A stretch of DNA of 64,000 nucleotides from Paenibacillus sp. 37 (GTDB taxonomy: Bacteria; Bacillota; Bacilli; Paenibacillales; Paenibacillaceae). The notes below the pieces were generated by a model. That model searched no databases and had not been told where the DNA came from. It was given only the letters and a program-made list of their open reading frames with translations. Positions within the stretch are counted from its first letter, which is position 1; each line of letters starts with the position of its first letter. A program made the translations under genes and the position numbers. The stretch lies in NCBI RefSeq assembly GCF_008386395.1, contig NZ_CP043761.1:5332001-5396000 (forward strand), in the 5' to 3' direction. Positions 1-10,800 of the stretch are shown here, in pieces.

Positions 1-231
1 AAGTACATTCTCTCCCTCGTATACAACAAACGTGGACATCAGCAGGAAAAAGAGTACTCGTAGACCCAACTGTAGGAAGTTACCGAAGAAGTTGGGCAGA
101 TACCTTACAGCAATCTGCAATTCCTTCACGGTTGTTGCCCACACGACGGTGAAAAATCCGGTAGGTTTACCTATCGCTTGCAGCTTTAGCGTTTCCTGAC
201 CTGTCCCGGTTTTAGCGTATTCGATACTCAC
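1..231 (-). CDS. ABC-2 type exporter permease, N-terminal part (cut by window edge)
   Basis: This is the first 77 codons of a gene that continues beyond the left edge. Translation from the GTG gives a roughly 45-residue cytoplasmic stretch, then a hydrophobic segment (LRVLFFLLMSTFVVY) that looks like the first membrane helix of an ABC-2 type permease. The GTG start overlaps the TGA of the ATPase gene by the GTGA arrangement, and an AGGAGG site lies 9 bases upstream, so the two genes are translationally coupled. With the ATPase it would form an exporter, probably for the product of the adjacent PKS/NRPS cluster. The pairing is clear from position; the family call rests on a short fragment plus context. 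Confidence 0.7.
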   Translation of the reverse strand, partial: MSIEYAKTGTGQETLKLQAIGKPTGFFTVVWATTVKELQIAVRYLPNFFGNFLQLGLRVLFFLLMSTFVVYEGENVL

Positions 232-1208
232 TGTTCTCTGCCTCCTGCCAATGTGTACTCTAAATTCTCATCAGACTTCACATAGAGCTGAACAAACAAA
301 TCTTCAAGAGTTAGTTGTCTATGCTGAATGGTCGTATGGATATTGCCTTCTTTTAATTCACTAATAACCGCGCCCATCCCGTCGTACAGGTTCGTGATTC
401 CGAAGGAAACCGTGTCTTCCTCCTCACGAATAATAGTGGAAGTTACCTCCGGCAGAGCAGTGATTCGCTCCTGAATGGAAGGGGGCAAGTCTGCTCTGGG
501 AATGTCGATGAATTCAACTGCGCCCAGATTGGATTTTAGTTCGGCAATTGTACCTGTTTTAAGGAGCGTTCCTTTGCGCATCAGGGACACACGGTCCGTC
601 ATGTCCTCTACCTCAGTCAGAATGTGAGAGGTCAGAATGATGGATTTCCCTTCATCCCGCACATAACTTTTAATGAACTCACGTACACGTCTGGAGATCA
701 CGGGATCCAGGCCCTTGGTCGGTTCATCCAGATATATCACTTCAGGATCATGCAGCAGGGCTCGCATAATGACAACGGTTTGCTTTTGGCCTCCCGATAA
801 TTGCATGAATTGCTTGTTCAGATGTTCCGAGAAATCCAGATACGTACTTAATTTGTCAATCTGGTTAGAAATCTCTTGTTTGCTAAGTCCGGTAAGTCTT
901 CCAAAGAATATTAAGTTCTCTCGAACAGTTAATCTCGCATAAGCAGAGCGTTCAGTATCTTGACCCACGTATCCAATTAGTCTCCTGATGATGTTCGCAT
1001 CGGTATCCAAATCGTAGCCGCCGATATTGACAATTCCGGAGTCCTTGGTCAACAGAGTCGCCAGGACTTTAATAAATGTTGTTTTACCTGAACCGTTGGT
1101 CCCCAGAATTGTGTGGATCTCACCCTTGCGAAGCTCAAAGGACATGTTATCTAACGCTAGGTGTTTACCATAGGACTTAGTGACGTTCTCAGCGGATAGC
1201 ACTCTCAC
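228..1208 (-). CDS. ABC transporter ATP-binding protein (NatA/DrrA type)
   Basis: Cytoplasmic ATPase subunit of an ABC exporter. Walker A GTNGSGKT is at about residues 36-43, signature LSGGQKQ at 137-143 and Walker B VIYLDEP at 157-163, followed by a C-terminal domain typical of drug/antibiotic export ATPases. I chose the GTG at 1208 because GGGGGAG sits 5 bases upstream. An in-frame ATG at 1250 would add 14 residues but has no ribosome binding site and directly abuts a hairpin. It is the last complete gene of the biosynthetic transcript and is coupled to the permease that follows. Export of, and self-protection from, the cluster product is the likely role; the substrate is inferred from position only. 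Confidence 0.9.
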   Translation of the reverse strand: MRVLSAENVTKSYGKHLALDNMSFELRKGEIHTILGTNGSGKTTFIKVLATLLTKDSGIVNIGGYDLDTDANIIRRLIGYVGQDTERSAYARLTVRENLIFFGRLTGLSKQEISNQIDKLSTYLDFSEHLNKQFMQLSGGQKQTVVIMRALLHDPEVIYLDEPTKGLDPVISRRVREFIKSYVRDEGKSIILTSHILTEVEDMTDRVSLMRKGTLLKTGTIAELKSNLGAVEFIDIPRADLPPSIQERITALPEVTSTIIREEEDTVSFGITNLYDGMGAVISELKEGNIHTTIQHRQLTLEDLFVQLYVKSDENLEYTLAGGREQ

Positions 1209-1254
1209 TTGTTCTCCCCCTTTATGTATTGCCTGTATTGCTGAATTCATGGGA

Positions 1255-1286
1255 GGGCGAATACGCTATTACAGCGTATTTCGCCC
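1255..1286 (-). promoter_or_regulatory. Intergenic hairpin between acyltransferase and exporter genes
   Basis: A near-perfect inverted repeat (GGGCGAAATACGCT / AGCGTATTCGCCC, one bulged A, loop of 5) fills the gap between the acyltransferase stop and the ABC gene. No T run follows on either strand, so it is not a standard terminator. It may set the ratio of biosynthetic to transporter mRNA by attenuation or by protecting a processed end. The structure is visible; its role is inferred. Confidence 0.55.
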
Positions 1287-1295
1287 CTAATGTAA

Positions 1296-2570
1296 TCACT
1301 TTACGCCGACAGCTTCGTGTACCAGATACTCAGCCAGTTCGTAGTGATGTCCAGTATCATCAATGATATGATTCATCCACTGATTTCTTTCTTTAACAGG
1401 TAACTTTTTAGTTTCAAAGATGCCCTTGAGCAGTTCCAACGCTTCTATCATTTGCTCTTTTGAGGGTTTGTCCCCCGCATTTTCAACCTGCTCCTGAATT
1501 GCCTGGATTCGTTTGTAACGCTGAACAACACCTTGTTGATACTCTGCTTCATCCCAATTCTGGTTCGGCGTTGCCACTGCAATGGCTAAACATTTAGTTA
1601 TGACTGTGGGTACTCCTTTTTTCTTCTTGCCATCCGATTGAAACATGCTGATCAATTTTTGACGTTCCGCTTTTTCACCAAAGCAGAGCGAATTGATATC
1701 AGGACAGTTCGTTTTAGTCAATTTATTCAATACATTTTTGGGTCCCATTTCGATGGCAAGTGTGACACCGAAACGCTCAAGGTATTGAAGAATCCGTGTC
1801 CATTGCACAGGTTTGACCATCTGATCTGTCAGCAATCCCGGAATTCGCTCCACATCACCATAAGGTTGACCTGTAACATTGGATAGTACCGGCCATTTGA
1901 ACATATTGTACGAATACTTTGCCAGTTCTTGACCGAGCCGCTCTGCATCTTCCGCCATCAGCGAACTATGAATGGGTGCACTGGACATTAGGGGAGTAAC
2001 CTGACCATCGGCATCCAATACGGCTGCTTCGATCTCCTCCAGTACGTATTGATGACCGGATACGGCAGCTTGTGTTGGCGAATTATAACAGGAGACCACA
2101 GCTACACCCTGCTCGCCGCTGTATTGTTCACAGAGTTGCTCCACAATGGATGCGTCAATACCGTCCATAATGGTCATTGATCCTGTGCCCCGATCAATAT
2201 GAATCTGCATCATTGCACCACGCAATTTGGTGATTTGAACAGCATCGGAAAATGTCATGGCACCTGAACATACCAACGCCGAATATTCACCCATACTGTG
2301 ACCTGCACAAAATTGTGGTCGAATCCCCACTTCTTCCATATACACTCTGAAAGCCGCTACATTCGTTGCCAGAAGAGCAGGTTGCATGTTCTCATTCTGA
2401 TTCAGTTCAGATAAACTTCCTTCAAAACATAGTTTTGCCAGATCCACACCTGCAACGTCACTCGCTTCCTCATACGTTTGCTTGGCAATGCTATATTGAT
2501 CATAGAAACTCTTTCCCATACCTACATACTGAGAACCTTGTCCCGGAAACAGCAGTGCTATTTTTTCCAT
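1296..2570 (-). CDS. Discrete (trans-acting) acyltransferase for the AT-less PKS
   Basis: FabD-fold acyltransferase of 424 residues that should load extender units onto the ACPs of the AT-less modules. Visible motifs are the N-terminal FPGQGSQ, the nucleophile elbow GHSMGE (Ser92), Arg117 in KLRGAMM (the residue that binds the free carboxylate of malonyl-type units) and the catalytic His201 in SAPIHSS. Isoleucine precedes this His where malonyl-specific trans-ATs usually have Phe. Residues from about 305 to the end form an extension beyond the usual 290-320 residue AT; dedicated aminomalonyl/hydroxymalonyl ATs of the ClbG/ZmaF kind are, from memory, similarly long. The start has GGAGG 7 bases upstream. 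It is the only AT in the window. Whether it uses malonyl-CoA, hydroxymalonyl-ACP or both cannot be told from sequence. Confidence 0.85.
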   Translation of the reverse strand: MEKIALLFPGQGSQYVGMGKSFYDQYSIAKQTYEEASDVAGVDLAKLCFEGSLSELNQNENMQPALLATNVAAFRVYMEEVGIRPQFCAGHSMGEYSALVCSGAMTFSDAVQITKLRGAMMQIHIDRGTGSMTIMDGIDASIVEQLCEQYSGEQGVAVVSCYNSPTQAAVSGHQYVLEEIEAAVLDADGQVTPLMSSAPIHSSLMAEDAERLGQELAKYSYNMFKWPVLSNVTGQPYGDVERIPGLLTDQMVKPVQWTRILQYLERFGVTLAIEMGPKNVLNKLTKTNCPDINSLCFGEKAERQKLISMFQSDGKKKKGVPTVITKCLAIAVATPNQNWDEAEYQQGVVQRYKRIQAIQEQVENAGDKPSKEQMIEALELLKGIFETKKLPVKERNQWMNHIIDDTGHHYELAEYLVHEAVGVK

Positions 2571-2600
2571 GTCGTAACCTCCATTAATAGGGTTGGTGTA

Positions 2601-3671
2601 TTAATTATTAATAATGTTCAGTTCCACATATGAAGGAATTTTCTGAATATAGCTCATGTCGTGTTCAAAAATGACAAGGTCCTCTTCCTGATGGATTTCT
2701 TTGAATCCGCCAAATTTATAGGTCAGATACATCATCCGATTACGATCGGTCATTTTGAATTCAGCCCGTATCTTGACCCCGGCTTCTTTCGCCTGTTCCA
2801 GGATATAATTCATGAGAATCGTGCCTACCCCTCGCGACATTACACGGCAAGACATCAGCAGCAGCTTCACGGTCCAGTACTCCTCTTCCAGCTCAAGCAA
2901 AGCGAGTCCAATTTTTCCATATGCTCCATACTTGTCTTCCAGTCCTGTAATGAGAATTTTGTGATTAGGAGATTGACTGAGTTGTTCCAGATCTTCATAG
3001 GAATAGGTATACCCTGTAGTGTTCAGCTGATGAGTCCGCACCGTTAACTCTTCTGCACGCTGCAGATCATCTCCCTTGAGGGGAGAAATCGTAAATGTCA
3101 TGCCAAGTGAAGCCAGAAAGTCATCTTTGGGACCTGTGAATTCCTCTTCCGCCTTATTACGGATCTCATCGCTTTTGTACATTAAACGGCGAAGTCTGGA
3201 GTCCTCTGTAATAAAACGGGGATTCATCATCTCCATATCGGGAATGTCCAGGTACTGGGCAGCATCTATGCATCGAACTTCAGCATGCTCAAACTGTACC
3301 TCTTCCAGCTCAAACATCTGATCATCCACAAAAGCAACCGTATTCGCTCCGATATTAATGGAAGTTATGATGGATTGAATCGAGCTCGACTTGGAATTCC
3401 AGTGAATCTGGGGGTATAGGAAGTATTCATGAATTCCGAATTCCTCAAGCTTCTCCATGGCTGTCTGATGGTCATTTTTACTGGCGATGGATTGCAGAAC
3501 CCCACGCTCGTCCAGTGTCTGGATCACATCAATAATTCCCTCTCTCAAGACAACATTCTCATCTTCCAGAAGGACACCTTCCCAGATTGTATTATCCAGA
3601 TCCCAGACGACCAGCTTCACCTTCTCTTGCTTTTGCTTGTCCATTACCGAACTTACCGATGGATCACCCAT
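2601..3671 (-). CDS. FkbH-like HAD-superfamily glyceryl-ACP synthase
   Basis: FkbH-family protein of 356 residues. The N-terminal HAD domain has the DxDNTxW signature (nucleophile Asp24, Asp26) and the C-terminal half is the GNAT-like FkbH acyltransferase domain. The family takes 1,3-bisphosphoglycerate, dephosphorylates it and attaches a glyceryl unit to an ACP, the first step to hydroxymalonyl- or methoxymalonyl-ACP. I chose the ATG with AGGAGGGG upstream; a longer reading frame adds 26 residues without a ribosome site and runs toward the neighbouring ACP gene. It sits next to a discrete ACP and a 3-hydroxyacyl-CoA dehydrogenase, matching hydroxymalonyl pathways such as that of zwittermicin. 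An isolated glyceryl starter role is less likely given the two dehydrogenases. Confidence 0.88.
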   Translation of the reverse strand: MGDPSVSSVMDKQKQEKVKLVVWDLDNTIWEGVLLEDENVVLREGIIDVIQTLDERGVLQSIASKNDHQTAMEKLEEFGIHEYFLYPQIHWNSKSSSIQSIITSINIGANTVAFVDDQMFELEEVQFEHAEVRCIDAAQYLDIPDMEMMNPRFITEDSRLRRLMYKSDEIRNKAEEEFTGPKDDFLASLGMTFTISPLKGDDLQRAEELTVRTHQLNTTGYTYSYEDLEQLSQSPNHKILITGLEDKYGAYGKIGLALLELEEEYWTVKLLLMSCRVMSRGVGTILMNYILEQAKEAGVKIRAEFKMTDRNRMMYLTYKFGGFKEIHQEEDLVIFEHDMSYIQKIPSYVELNIINN

Positions 3672-3729
3672 ACCTGAACCCCTCCTTGGCATATTGTTCC
3701 AAACTATTGCTTCAAGACCTTCAGGCAGT

Positions 3730-3963
3730 CTATGCTGTCTTTCGTTCAATCAGTTCATTAATCTTGTTCAACGTACGGAAATTGCTCAGATCCATATCCT
3801 GGGTCTCAATCCGAATGTTGAATTCTTTCTCCAGAAACATCACCATCTGCATTGCAAACAGGGAATTGGCAAAACCCAATTCAAAAATATCCTCATCATC
3901 CTGAATTTCACGTTTGCGATAGAAACGACTCAGAAATGTTTTTACTTTGACTTTGGACTCCAT
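3730..3963 (-). CDS. Discrete acyl carrier protein, glyceryl/hydroxymalonyl carrier
   Basis: A 77-residue stand-alone ACP. The phosphopantetheine attachment Ser34 lies in ELGFANSLFAMQ at the start of helix 2, where Ala-Asn replace the more common acidic residue. GAGGTGA lies 6 bases before the ATG. Position between the FkbH-like enzyme and the hydroxyacyl dehydrogenase suggests it carries the glyceryl unit while it is oxidised to hydroxymalonyl-ACP, like FkbJ or ZmaD. A second discrete ACP gene lies at the other end of the cluster. Confidence 0.85.
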   Translation of the reverse strand: MESKVKVKTFLSRFYRKREIQDDEDIFELGFANSLFAMQMVMFLEKEFNIRIETQDMDLSNFRTLNKINELIERKTA

Positions 3964-3998
3964 GCACAGTCACCTCGTATAATTTATAGTCGATACAC

Positions 3999-4850
3999 TT
4001 ACAGAATCACGTGCTCAAAGAAGCCTTGACCGCTTTTTGCGCCTAACAATCCGGCATCCACCATCTTGCGAAGCAAGGGACATACTCTGTATTTCGGGTC
4101 CTGATAACTCTCATAGAGTACATCCAATGAATGAACCACAGTATCCAGACCAATCAAATCCGCTGTGTGAAGCGGGCCCATCTTATGTCCGAAACATTTG
4201 ACGAATATGTCATCAACCTCTTCCGGTGAAGCTACCTGATCCTGAACGACAAAGGCAGCTTCATTCATTAGAAGATGGGATATTCGGTTGGATACAAAAC
4301 CGGGAAGATCTTGTACCAGTATGGCTTCTTTGCCCATGGTATGGAGCAGGGATCTGGTCGCTTCAATCGTTGTATCCGAAGTGTGATAACCCTGAATAGC
4401 TTCGACTACGGGCTTTAACGGGACCGGATTCATAAAATGTACACCGATGACCTTGTCAGGCCGTCTGGTGATGGAACCAACTTTTGTTATCGAAATGCAT
4501 GATGTATTGACCAAATAAATGCAAGAATCGGGGCAATAGTCTTCAAGCTGTGCATAGACCTCTTTTTTCACATCCCATTGCTCAGGCACGTTCTCAATAA
4601 TGAAATCAGCATCGCTGAGCGAATCGTAATGTGTCGTAAACTCCACACGCGAAAGCACCGTTTCCGGGTCTTCGGCCTCGGTATCCTTGTTGTAGAATCC
4701 CGAGAATCTGATATTAGTAAACAAGGCTGTTCTCGCCTGATCCAAAACTTCATCACTCACGTCGATCAAAACCACGTTGTGCCGGGACTGGGCAAGGCTC
4801 TGCGCAACCCCTTTTCCCATGACGCCTGCTCCGATTACACCAACCTTCAT
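3999..4850 (-). CDS. 3-hydroxyacyl-CoA dehydrogenase-like oxidase for extender biosynthesis (FkbK-like)
   Basis: NAD-dependent dehydrogenase of about 283 residues with the Rossmann motif GAGVMGKG near the N terminus, the HFMNPVP motif with the catalytic His of 3-hydroxyacyl-CoA dehydrogenases, and a C-terminal all-helical domain. In methoxymalonyl and hydroxymalonyl pathways the FkbK/ZmaG-like member oxidises the primary alcohol of glyceryl-ACP. Its place beside FkbH and ACP genes, rather than with beta-oxidation genes, supports that job. ATG at 4850 is chosen by homology to the canonical MKVGVIGAG beginning; a TTG nine bases upstream is the alternative. Confidence 0.85.
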   Translation of the reverse strand: MKVGVIGAGVMGKGVAQSLAQSRHNVVLIDVSDEVLDQARTALFTNIRFSGFYNKDTEAEDPETVLSRVEFTTHYDSLSDADFIIENVPEQWDVKKEVYAQLEDYCPDSCIYLVNTSCISITKVGSITRRPDKVIGVHFMNPVPLKPVVEAIQGYHTSDTTIEATRSLLHTMGKEAILVQDLPGFVSNRISHLLMNEAAFVVQDQVASPEEVDDIFVKCFGHKMGPLHTADLIGLDTVVHSLDVLYESYQDPKYRVCPLLRKMVDAGLLGAKSGQGFFEHVIL

Positions 4851-4877
4851 TCCTATCAACGCCCCTCTGTGATCTGG

Positions 4878-7800
4878 CTAGAAATTGAAATTCACTTCTT
4901 CATCCACAGCTTCATCCGTGATATCCGTGACACGATCAACTTCAATATCATAGATCAATGTATCTGGCTGCTCTGAAATTATCTCAAGAATTTTCACGAA
5001 ATCTTTGGCGATATATTCAGCTGTGCCAGGCAAGAACAAGCTCGTATTATATTCCAGAATAAACTCGATCGTACCCTCCCGCTCAATCGCATCCAGTGCC
5101 AGATCAAACCGTGAAACTCCACTGTCATAATCAATTAATGTGCCTTTAAAAGCCTCAATCTCTCCGGTATACATCCCTACATTTTGCAGTGCAAAATACA
5201 CATCAAACAGCGGATTTCTGCTCGGATCACGTGTACTATTCACAAGTTGCACAATTCGGTCGAATTGACAGTCCTGATGTGCAAAAGCCGATAACGTACG
5301 CTGCTTCACGTCCAGAAGTAACTCCCTGAATGAGTCATCAGGCACAGGTTCGTTTCTCAGGACGATTGTATTCACAAACATGCCAATGGTGGCATCAAAG
5401 TTACCCTGTTGGCGACCCGTTACAGGCGAACCGATGAGTATATCACTCTGGTTCGTATATTTATGCAACAAGACATTTAAGGCGGATAAGAGCACCATGT
5501 ATAGCGTTGTTCCTGTACGTGCTCCAAGCTTGCCTATACGAGCAGTGAGTGCTTCGTCGGCATAAAAAGTCATTTTGGCTCCATCATAGGTTTTTCGATC
5601 CGGCCGTATAAAGTCTGTTGGAAGTTGAAGTGTGGGCAATGGCCCTTTCAGCGTTTCCAGCCAGAAGGCTTCCTGTAATTTAATCGAATCCGATTGCTGA
5701 TACTGGTTGCTCCACTCCGAGTAATCTCTATACTGATAAGGAATATTCGGTAGAGGTGAACCACTGTACATTGACGTGATTTCGTGCATCATATTGTCCA
5801 TCGACATTCCATCTGTAACCAAGTGATGCACATCGAACATCAACAGATGGCGACCGTCATCCAACGAACCAACAATCATGCGGATCAACGGTGCCGCTTC
5901 CAGATCAAACGGTCGGACAAACTGCTTCACTACATCTTCGACTGCTTCCGTTCCACGAATGACATCTGGCAACGTTTCGATTGAAAAATCCACGTTCTCG
6001 TGAATTCTCTGAATCGGCTCTCCTTGTTCCCAGTGAAATGATGTACGGAACGATTCATGGCGCTGAATCAGAGTGTTCATATAACCGTTCAACGTGAATG
6101 GGTCAAAATTCCCCTCCATAATCAACGCTTTGTTCAGGTTATAGCTGATGTTGTCCGGGTCCTGAGTGCAAAGGTAGAATATCCTTTTTTGAGCTGATGA
6201 AAGTGGATATTTTTCTTTGACTTCTGCATGAGGGATAGACTGTTGTCCGACTGTTGCATTCTCCACATCGACCAGAGATTGCAGGTGAACTCCCAGTCCC
6301 CAGATCGTCGGATATTGCAGCACATCCGAAGGATTAACCTGTATCCCCGTTTCCCTGTATATATCCGATGCCATCTTGAGTCCAATAATGGAATCTCCAC
6401 CATATTCGTAAAAATCATCATACAGATCCATTTCTGTCAGTCCCAAATGAAGTGACCAAATCCGGGATAACATCTGTTCCATGGCTGTATATTGGCCATC
6501 ATTACGGCCGTGTAACGAGACTTCCTTGTTCAGCGTTGCCTTTCTCATCTCCACTTCAGCAATCACGCCGGCACTTTGATCCTGAATCGTGTTGTATACG
6601 TCCTCCGACATCATCATTGGCATGTCACCTACGTAGGCCATATATTCCGAGTCATAATTCAGTTCGCCGATGATAGACCGATGCACTTTACGCTGAAAAG
6701 CCTGGTCAAAGGCCTTTAATGCAGAATTTGTTGAAACAGACTTGAACACCATGTCGTCATTTACGCCAAAATCTTTGGCCATCCCGGTCTCTTTCCAGGC
6801 CACCCAATTGATCGTTAATGTACGTTCACCCCTGCGGTTGCGATACGCTGCATAAGCATCCAGATAACTATTCGCTGCTGAATAATCTCCTTGACCCGGA
6901 GAGCTGAATAATGTTGAAGTGGTTGAGAACAGAACAAGAAAATCCAGAGAGTCGTGGGCTGTTGCCTGATCCATATTCCAGGTTCCCTGGACTTTCGGAA
7001 GCAACACACGGTTAAAGGTCTCCGCATCCTTGGACGCAAGGAATCCTTCACCAGCTACCCCTGCACCATGAACAATGCCATCCACTTTGCCATACTTCTC
7101 TCTGATGTTCACCATGAGTCTTGATACTTGTTGAAGATCACCTGTATCCACGCTGTAGAGACCTACTGTGGAACCTTTGTTCTCAATCGACTGTATCCAT
7201 TTAATTTTGTTGCATTGCTCCAGATCCTTGTTATCCTCCAAAATGGCTGGCCATGTTTCCCGATCAGGGAAATCCGATCTGCCTGCAAGAATCAAGGTAA
7301 CGTTGTGTCTGTTGGCAAAGTGTTCTGCAAATGCTCGGCCAATGCCGCCCATTCCGCCGGTGATGAGATAGACCCCCTGCTCCTTAATGGTTACATCAGA
7401 GAGCTCAGCTCCCAACAGATCTGTCTTCCTAAACTCTTCCACATATCGTTGACCCTTCCGATAAGCAGTGGCGTAGAAAACATCATCTGCATTCATTGCA
7501 TTAAGCAAAATAGGAATAGCGGTGTCATCATCTATATCCATGACTTTGCATTCCAGTTGAGGATGCTCTTGTCCAATCGCTTTACCCAAGCCAAACATCG
7601 TAGCATATTCAGGAGCAAGATGTGATTCGTGGCCGCTAACTTCGTGAACGAACTGGGATAACAGAACAATGCGCATTCGATTTCGCAATCCTGCACCCGC
7701 AATGGCTTTTGTGAGGTAAAACAAGCTATGCACCCCTCGGCATAAGGCATCCTCCAGTTCCTTCGGACTCTCGGGTGCTATATGACCATTTATGGTAAAG

Positions 7801-10800
7801 GTGTGAATAATCTGATCTATTCTGTGGTTCTTCGTAGCCTTCAATAATTGCAGATACTGCTCCTCCGAACCATCGATCTGATAATGAACCGGAGAGATCT
7901 TCGCATATGTTGCACCAAGAGTAACTTCAATTACATGTGCTCCACGTTCAGTAAGTTCCCGGGAGAGACTGTCACATAACGGAATTGTCCCCTTCAAAAG
8001 CAAGACGGTTTGCGGATTCGGAATAAGCCTTTCAGGATTATTCGCTTCCACCCAGCCAATGGTGTAATGCATCGTTGGTTCTTCCTTCTGCACAACCGAT
8101 GGTTGAACCGCAACTCGTTCGGGAATATCAATCCAGCAACGATTGCGCTCGTAAGGATACGTTGGAAGATGCAGCCTGAAGGTTTCCTCTTCTGCGTACA
8201 ATCTGGACCAGTCAATATCGGCTCCCTGTGTATAAAGAATCGATATTTCCTCCAAGTGCTGATCTTCCCATCCGTGCTCGTTAATGAGCTTCAGTACCCT
8301 GTCTGACTGCTCGTTTAATTCACGAAGTTTTTGTTCCGTCAATTCGCCAACACCTGGCTCCTTCGTCTCAGGAACCATTCGATGTTCAGATGCATAAGCA
8401 ACGGGCGGTTTAATCTCGCTAAACGGGCATCCACGCAGCTTGTCCAATCGGGCTAACAGCTCTTCTTTGTCTTTAAAAGCAATGGCGATACGCAACTTGT
8501 AGTGTCCTCTTCCCTGAGCAGCTGTTCCGCACAGGCTTAACAGATCCAGTTCATCGTAACTATCGAGATAATCATGATAAGCTGCGATCAATCTGGACAG
8601 AGAGTCCTTACTTTTGGCGGAAAGAGGCAAAATATAAGGTCTGCGTTCCTCAGCTTGGACAAATGTCTGTACTGGGGCCTCTTCCAGGATAACGTGACAA
8701 TTGGTTCCACTAATCCCAAACGCGCTGATCCCACAACGTCGCGGTCCTTCCTCGGAATGCCAAGTACGCAGACGGGTATTCACAAAGACCGGTGAATTGG
8801 AAAATTCAATCATTCGATTAGGTCGATTAAAGTACAGCGTCGGAGGAAGCTTTTTCTCACGCAGTGCCATAACCGCCTTCACCAAACTAATCACTCCAGC
8901 AGCCTCCGAAGAATGCCCCAAGTTGGTCTTGATGGAACTCACCGCACAGAACTGCTTGCGATCTGTGTAGCTCGACAGTGCATCGGATATGCCCTTAATT
9001 TCAATCGGATCTCCCAATGTCGTGCCCGTGCCGTGTGTTTCAATGTATGTGATTGTCTCCGGTTCAACTCGTGCATCCTCCAAAGCAGATATAATTACCT
9101 CTGTTTGAGATGCCGGATTAGGTGCCGTGATGCCTATTGAACTGCCATCCTGATTCACAGCCCCGCCTTTAATTACAGCATGGATCGAATCATGGTCATC
9201 CAGTGCCTGCTGAAGTGATTTCAGCAGTACCACTGCAACCCCTTCTCCAATACCTGCTCCATCTGCTTCATCATCAAAAGCTTTGGAGCGATGATCTGTA
9301 GACTCGATGCCAAGTTTCATATTTTCATCATCCACCGGGCACAGGTTAATCTTGATTCCGCCAGCCAGTGCATAATCACATTGCCCACTACGAATAGCTT
9401 TGCAAGCCATGTCTACAGACACCAATGAAGATGAACAGGCCGTATCAATAACCATGCTTGGGCCCTTTAGATCCAATAAATATGAGATCCGCGCAGACAT
9501 CATGGCTGTCAGATTACCCACCATGGAGCTTGAACCGCTCCCAGGATCAACTTCATATAAGAGACGTGCATACAGATCTCGCAAGGTTGCCGCATATCCA
9601 AGATATACGCCCGTTTTACTGCCACTCAATCTGGTGCCGCCATACCCTGCATCCTCAATTGCAGTCCATGCAGCTTCAAGAAATAATCGCTGATTGGGAT
9701 CCATAAGACTTGCTTCCTTGGGCGATAACCGAAAGAAACCTGCATCAAACTTGTCTATGTCTTCCAGATACGCGTTCTCGTTGTATTTCATCTGTGCCTG
9801 GTCATGACCTGTGAACGCAAAATGCTTGTCAATATCCACTTTTCTCGATTCCGGAAACGACCGAACCAGATCCGTGCCGTTGACGAGATGCGCCCACAGC
9901 TCCTCAGGTGTGGAAGCAAGTGGCACATTTACAGCCATGCCGATAATCGCAATATCTCCATCTCGTTCCGCCGCAGTACGCTTCTTGAGATGCATCGCTG
10001 GAGAAGGACTCTGTTCCTCCTTCTTGTTTTTTCCACCGATAAATTTTGCGAGATGATGAACATTCGAGTATTCGAACATGTCCGTAACATTAATGGTTCC
10101 TGGAAAAATCCGCTCAATCTCACTCTGAATTTTCATCAGCAGAATAGAGTCCGCACCTAATTCAAAGAAGTTGTCGTGAATATCAATTTGATCAAAACCT
10201 AATATTTTTCTGCAACATTCGGCCACACGTTTTTCCGTATCACTAAACTCTTCGTTGAGACTTCCTGTCAGACTTACTTCTCCTGCTGGATTTGTTGCTA
10301 CACTCTTTGCTTTGCTCGCTTTTTCCTGCTTCTTTTTCTCCTTGAATAGTTCAATTTGCGCAGTCAGCACAGGAGAAAGCATTACCCCTGATTTTTCGAG
10401 CAGGAAGACTCCACCGTTCTCATAATTGAGATAACCTACAAGTGCTCTCGGTACATTATGGGATAACACCTGCTCGAATCCTTCAAGAGCCTTACCGGTT
10501 GGCAGCGTCTTAAAAATGGTATCGATTGTGAAACCACCTTCGAGGGCCATACCGGTTTCTTTCCAGGTCGTCCAGTTCACCACATGTGTCCTTCTGCCGA
10601 GCTTGTTCCGATATTCCCCGTAGGCATCCAGATAAGCATTGGCTGCGGTATAATCTCCTTGAACGGCTCCGCTAAACATCGTTGCTACCGAAGAAAACAG
10701 AATAAAGAAATCCAGATCATCCGAATGGGTAACTTCATCCAAAATACGTGTACCCATCACCTTAGGATTGAAGATGCTTTTAAACTGGTCATCCGTACGA

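Noticed and set aside
3487..4029. A 180-codon plus-strand frame across the FkbH and ACP genes
   Set aside because: Composition is that of an antisense shadow and both minus-strand genes have strong family motifs and ribosome sites.
7128..7625. Plus-strand frames inside the megasynthase genes
   Set aside because: Dozens exist, all opposite well-conserved KS, KR or NRPS domains, none with supported starts or motifs.
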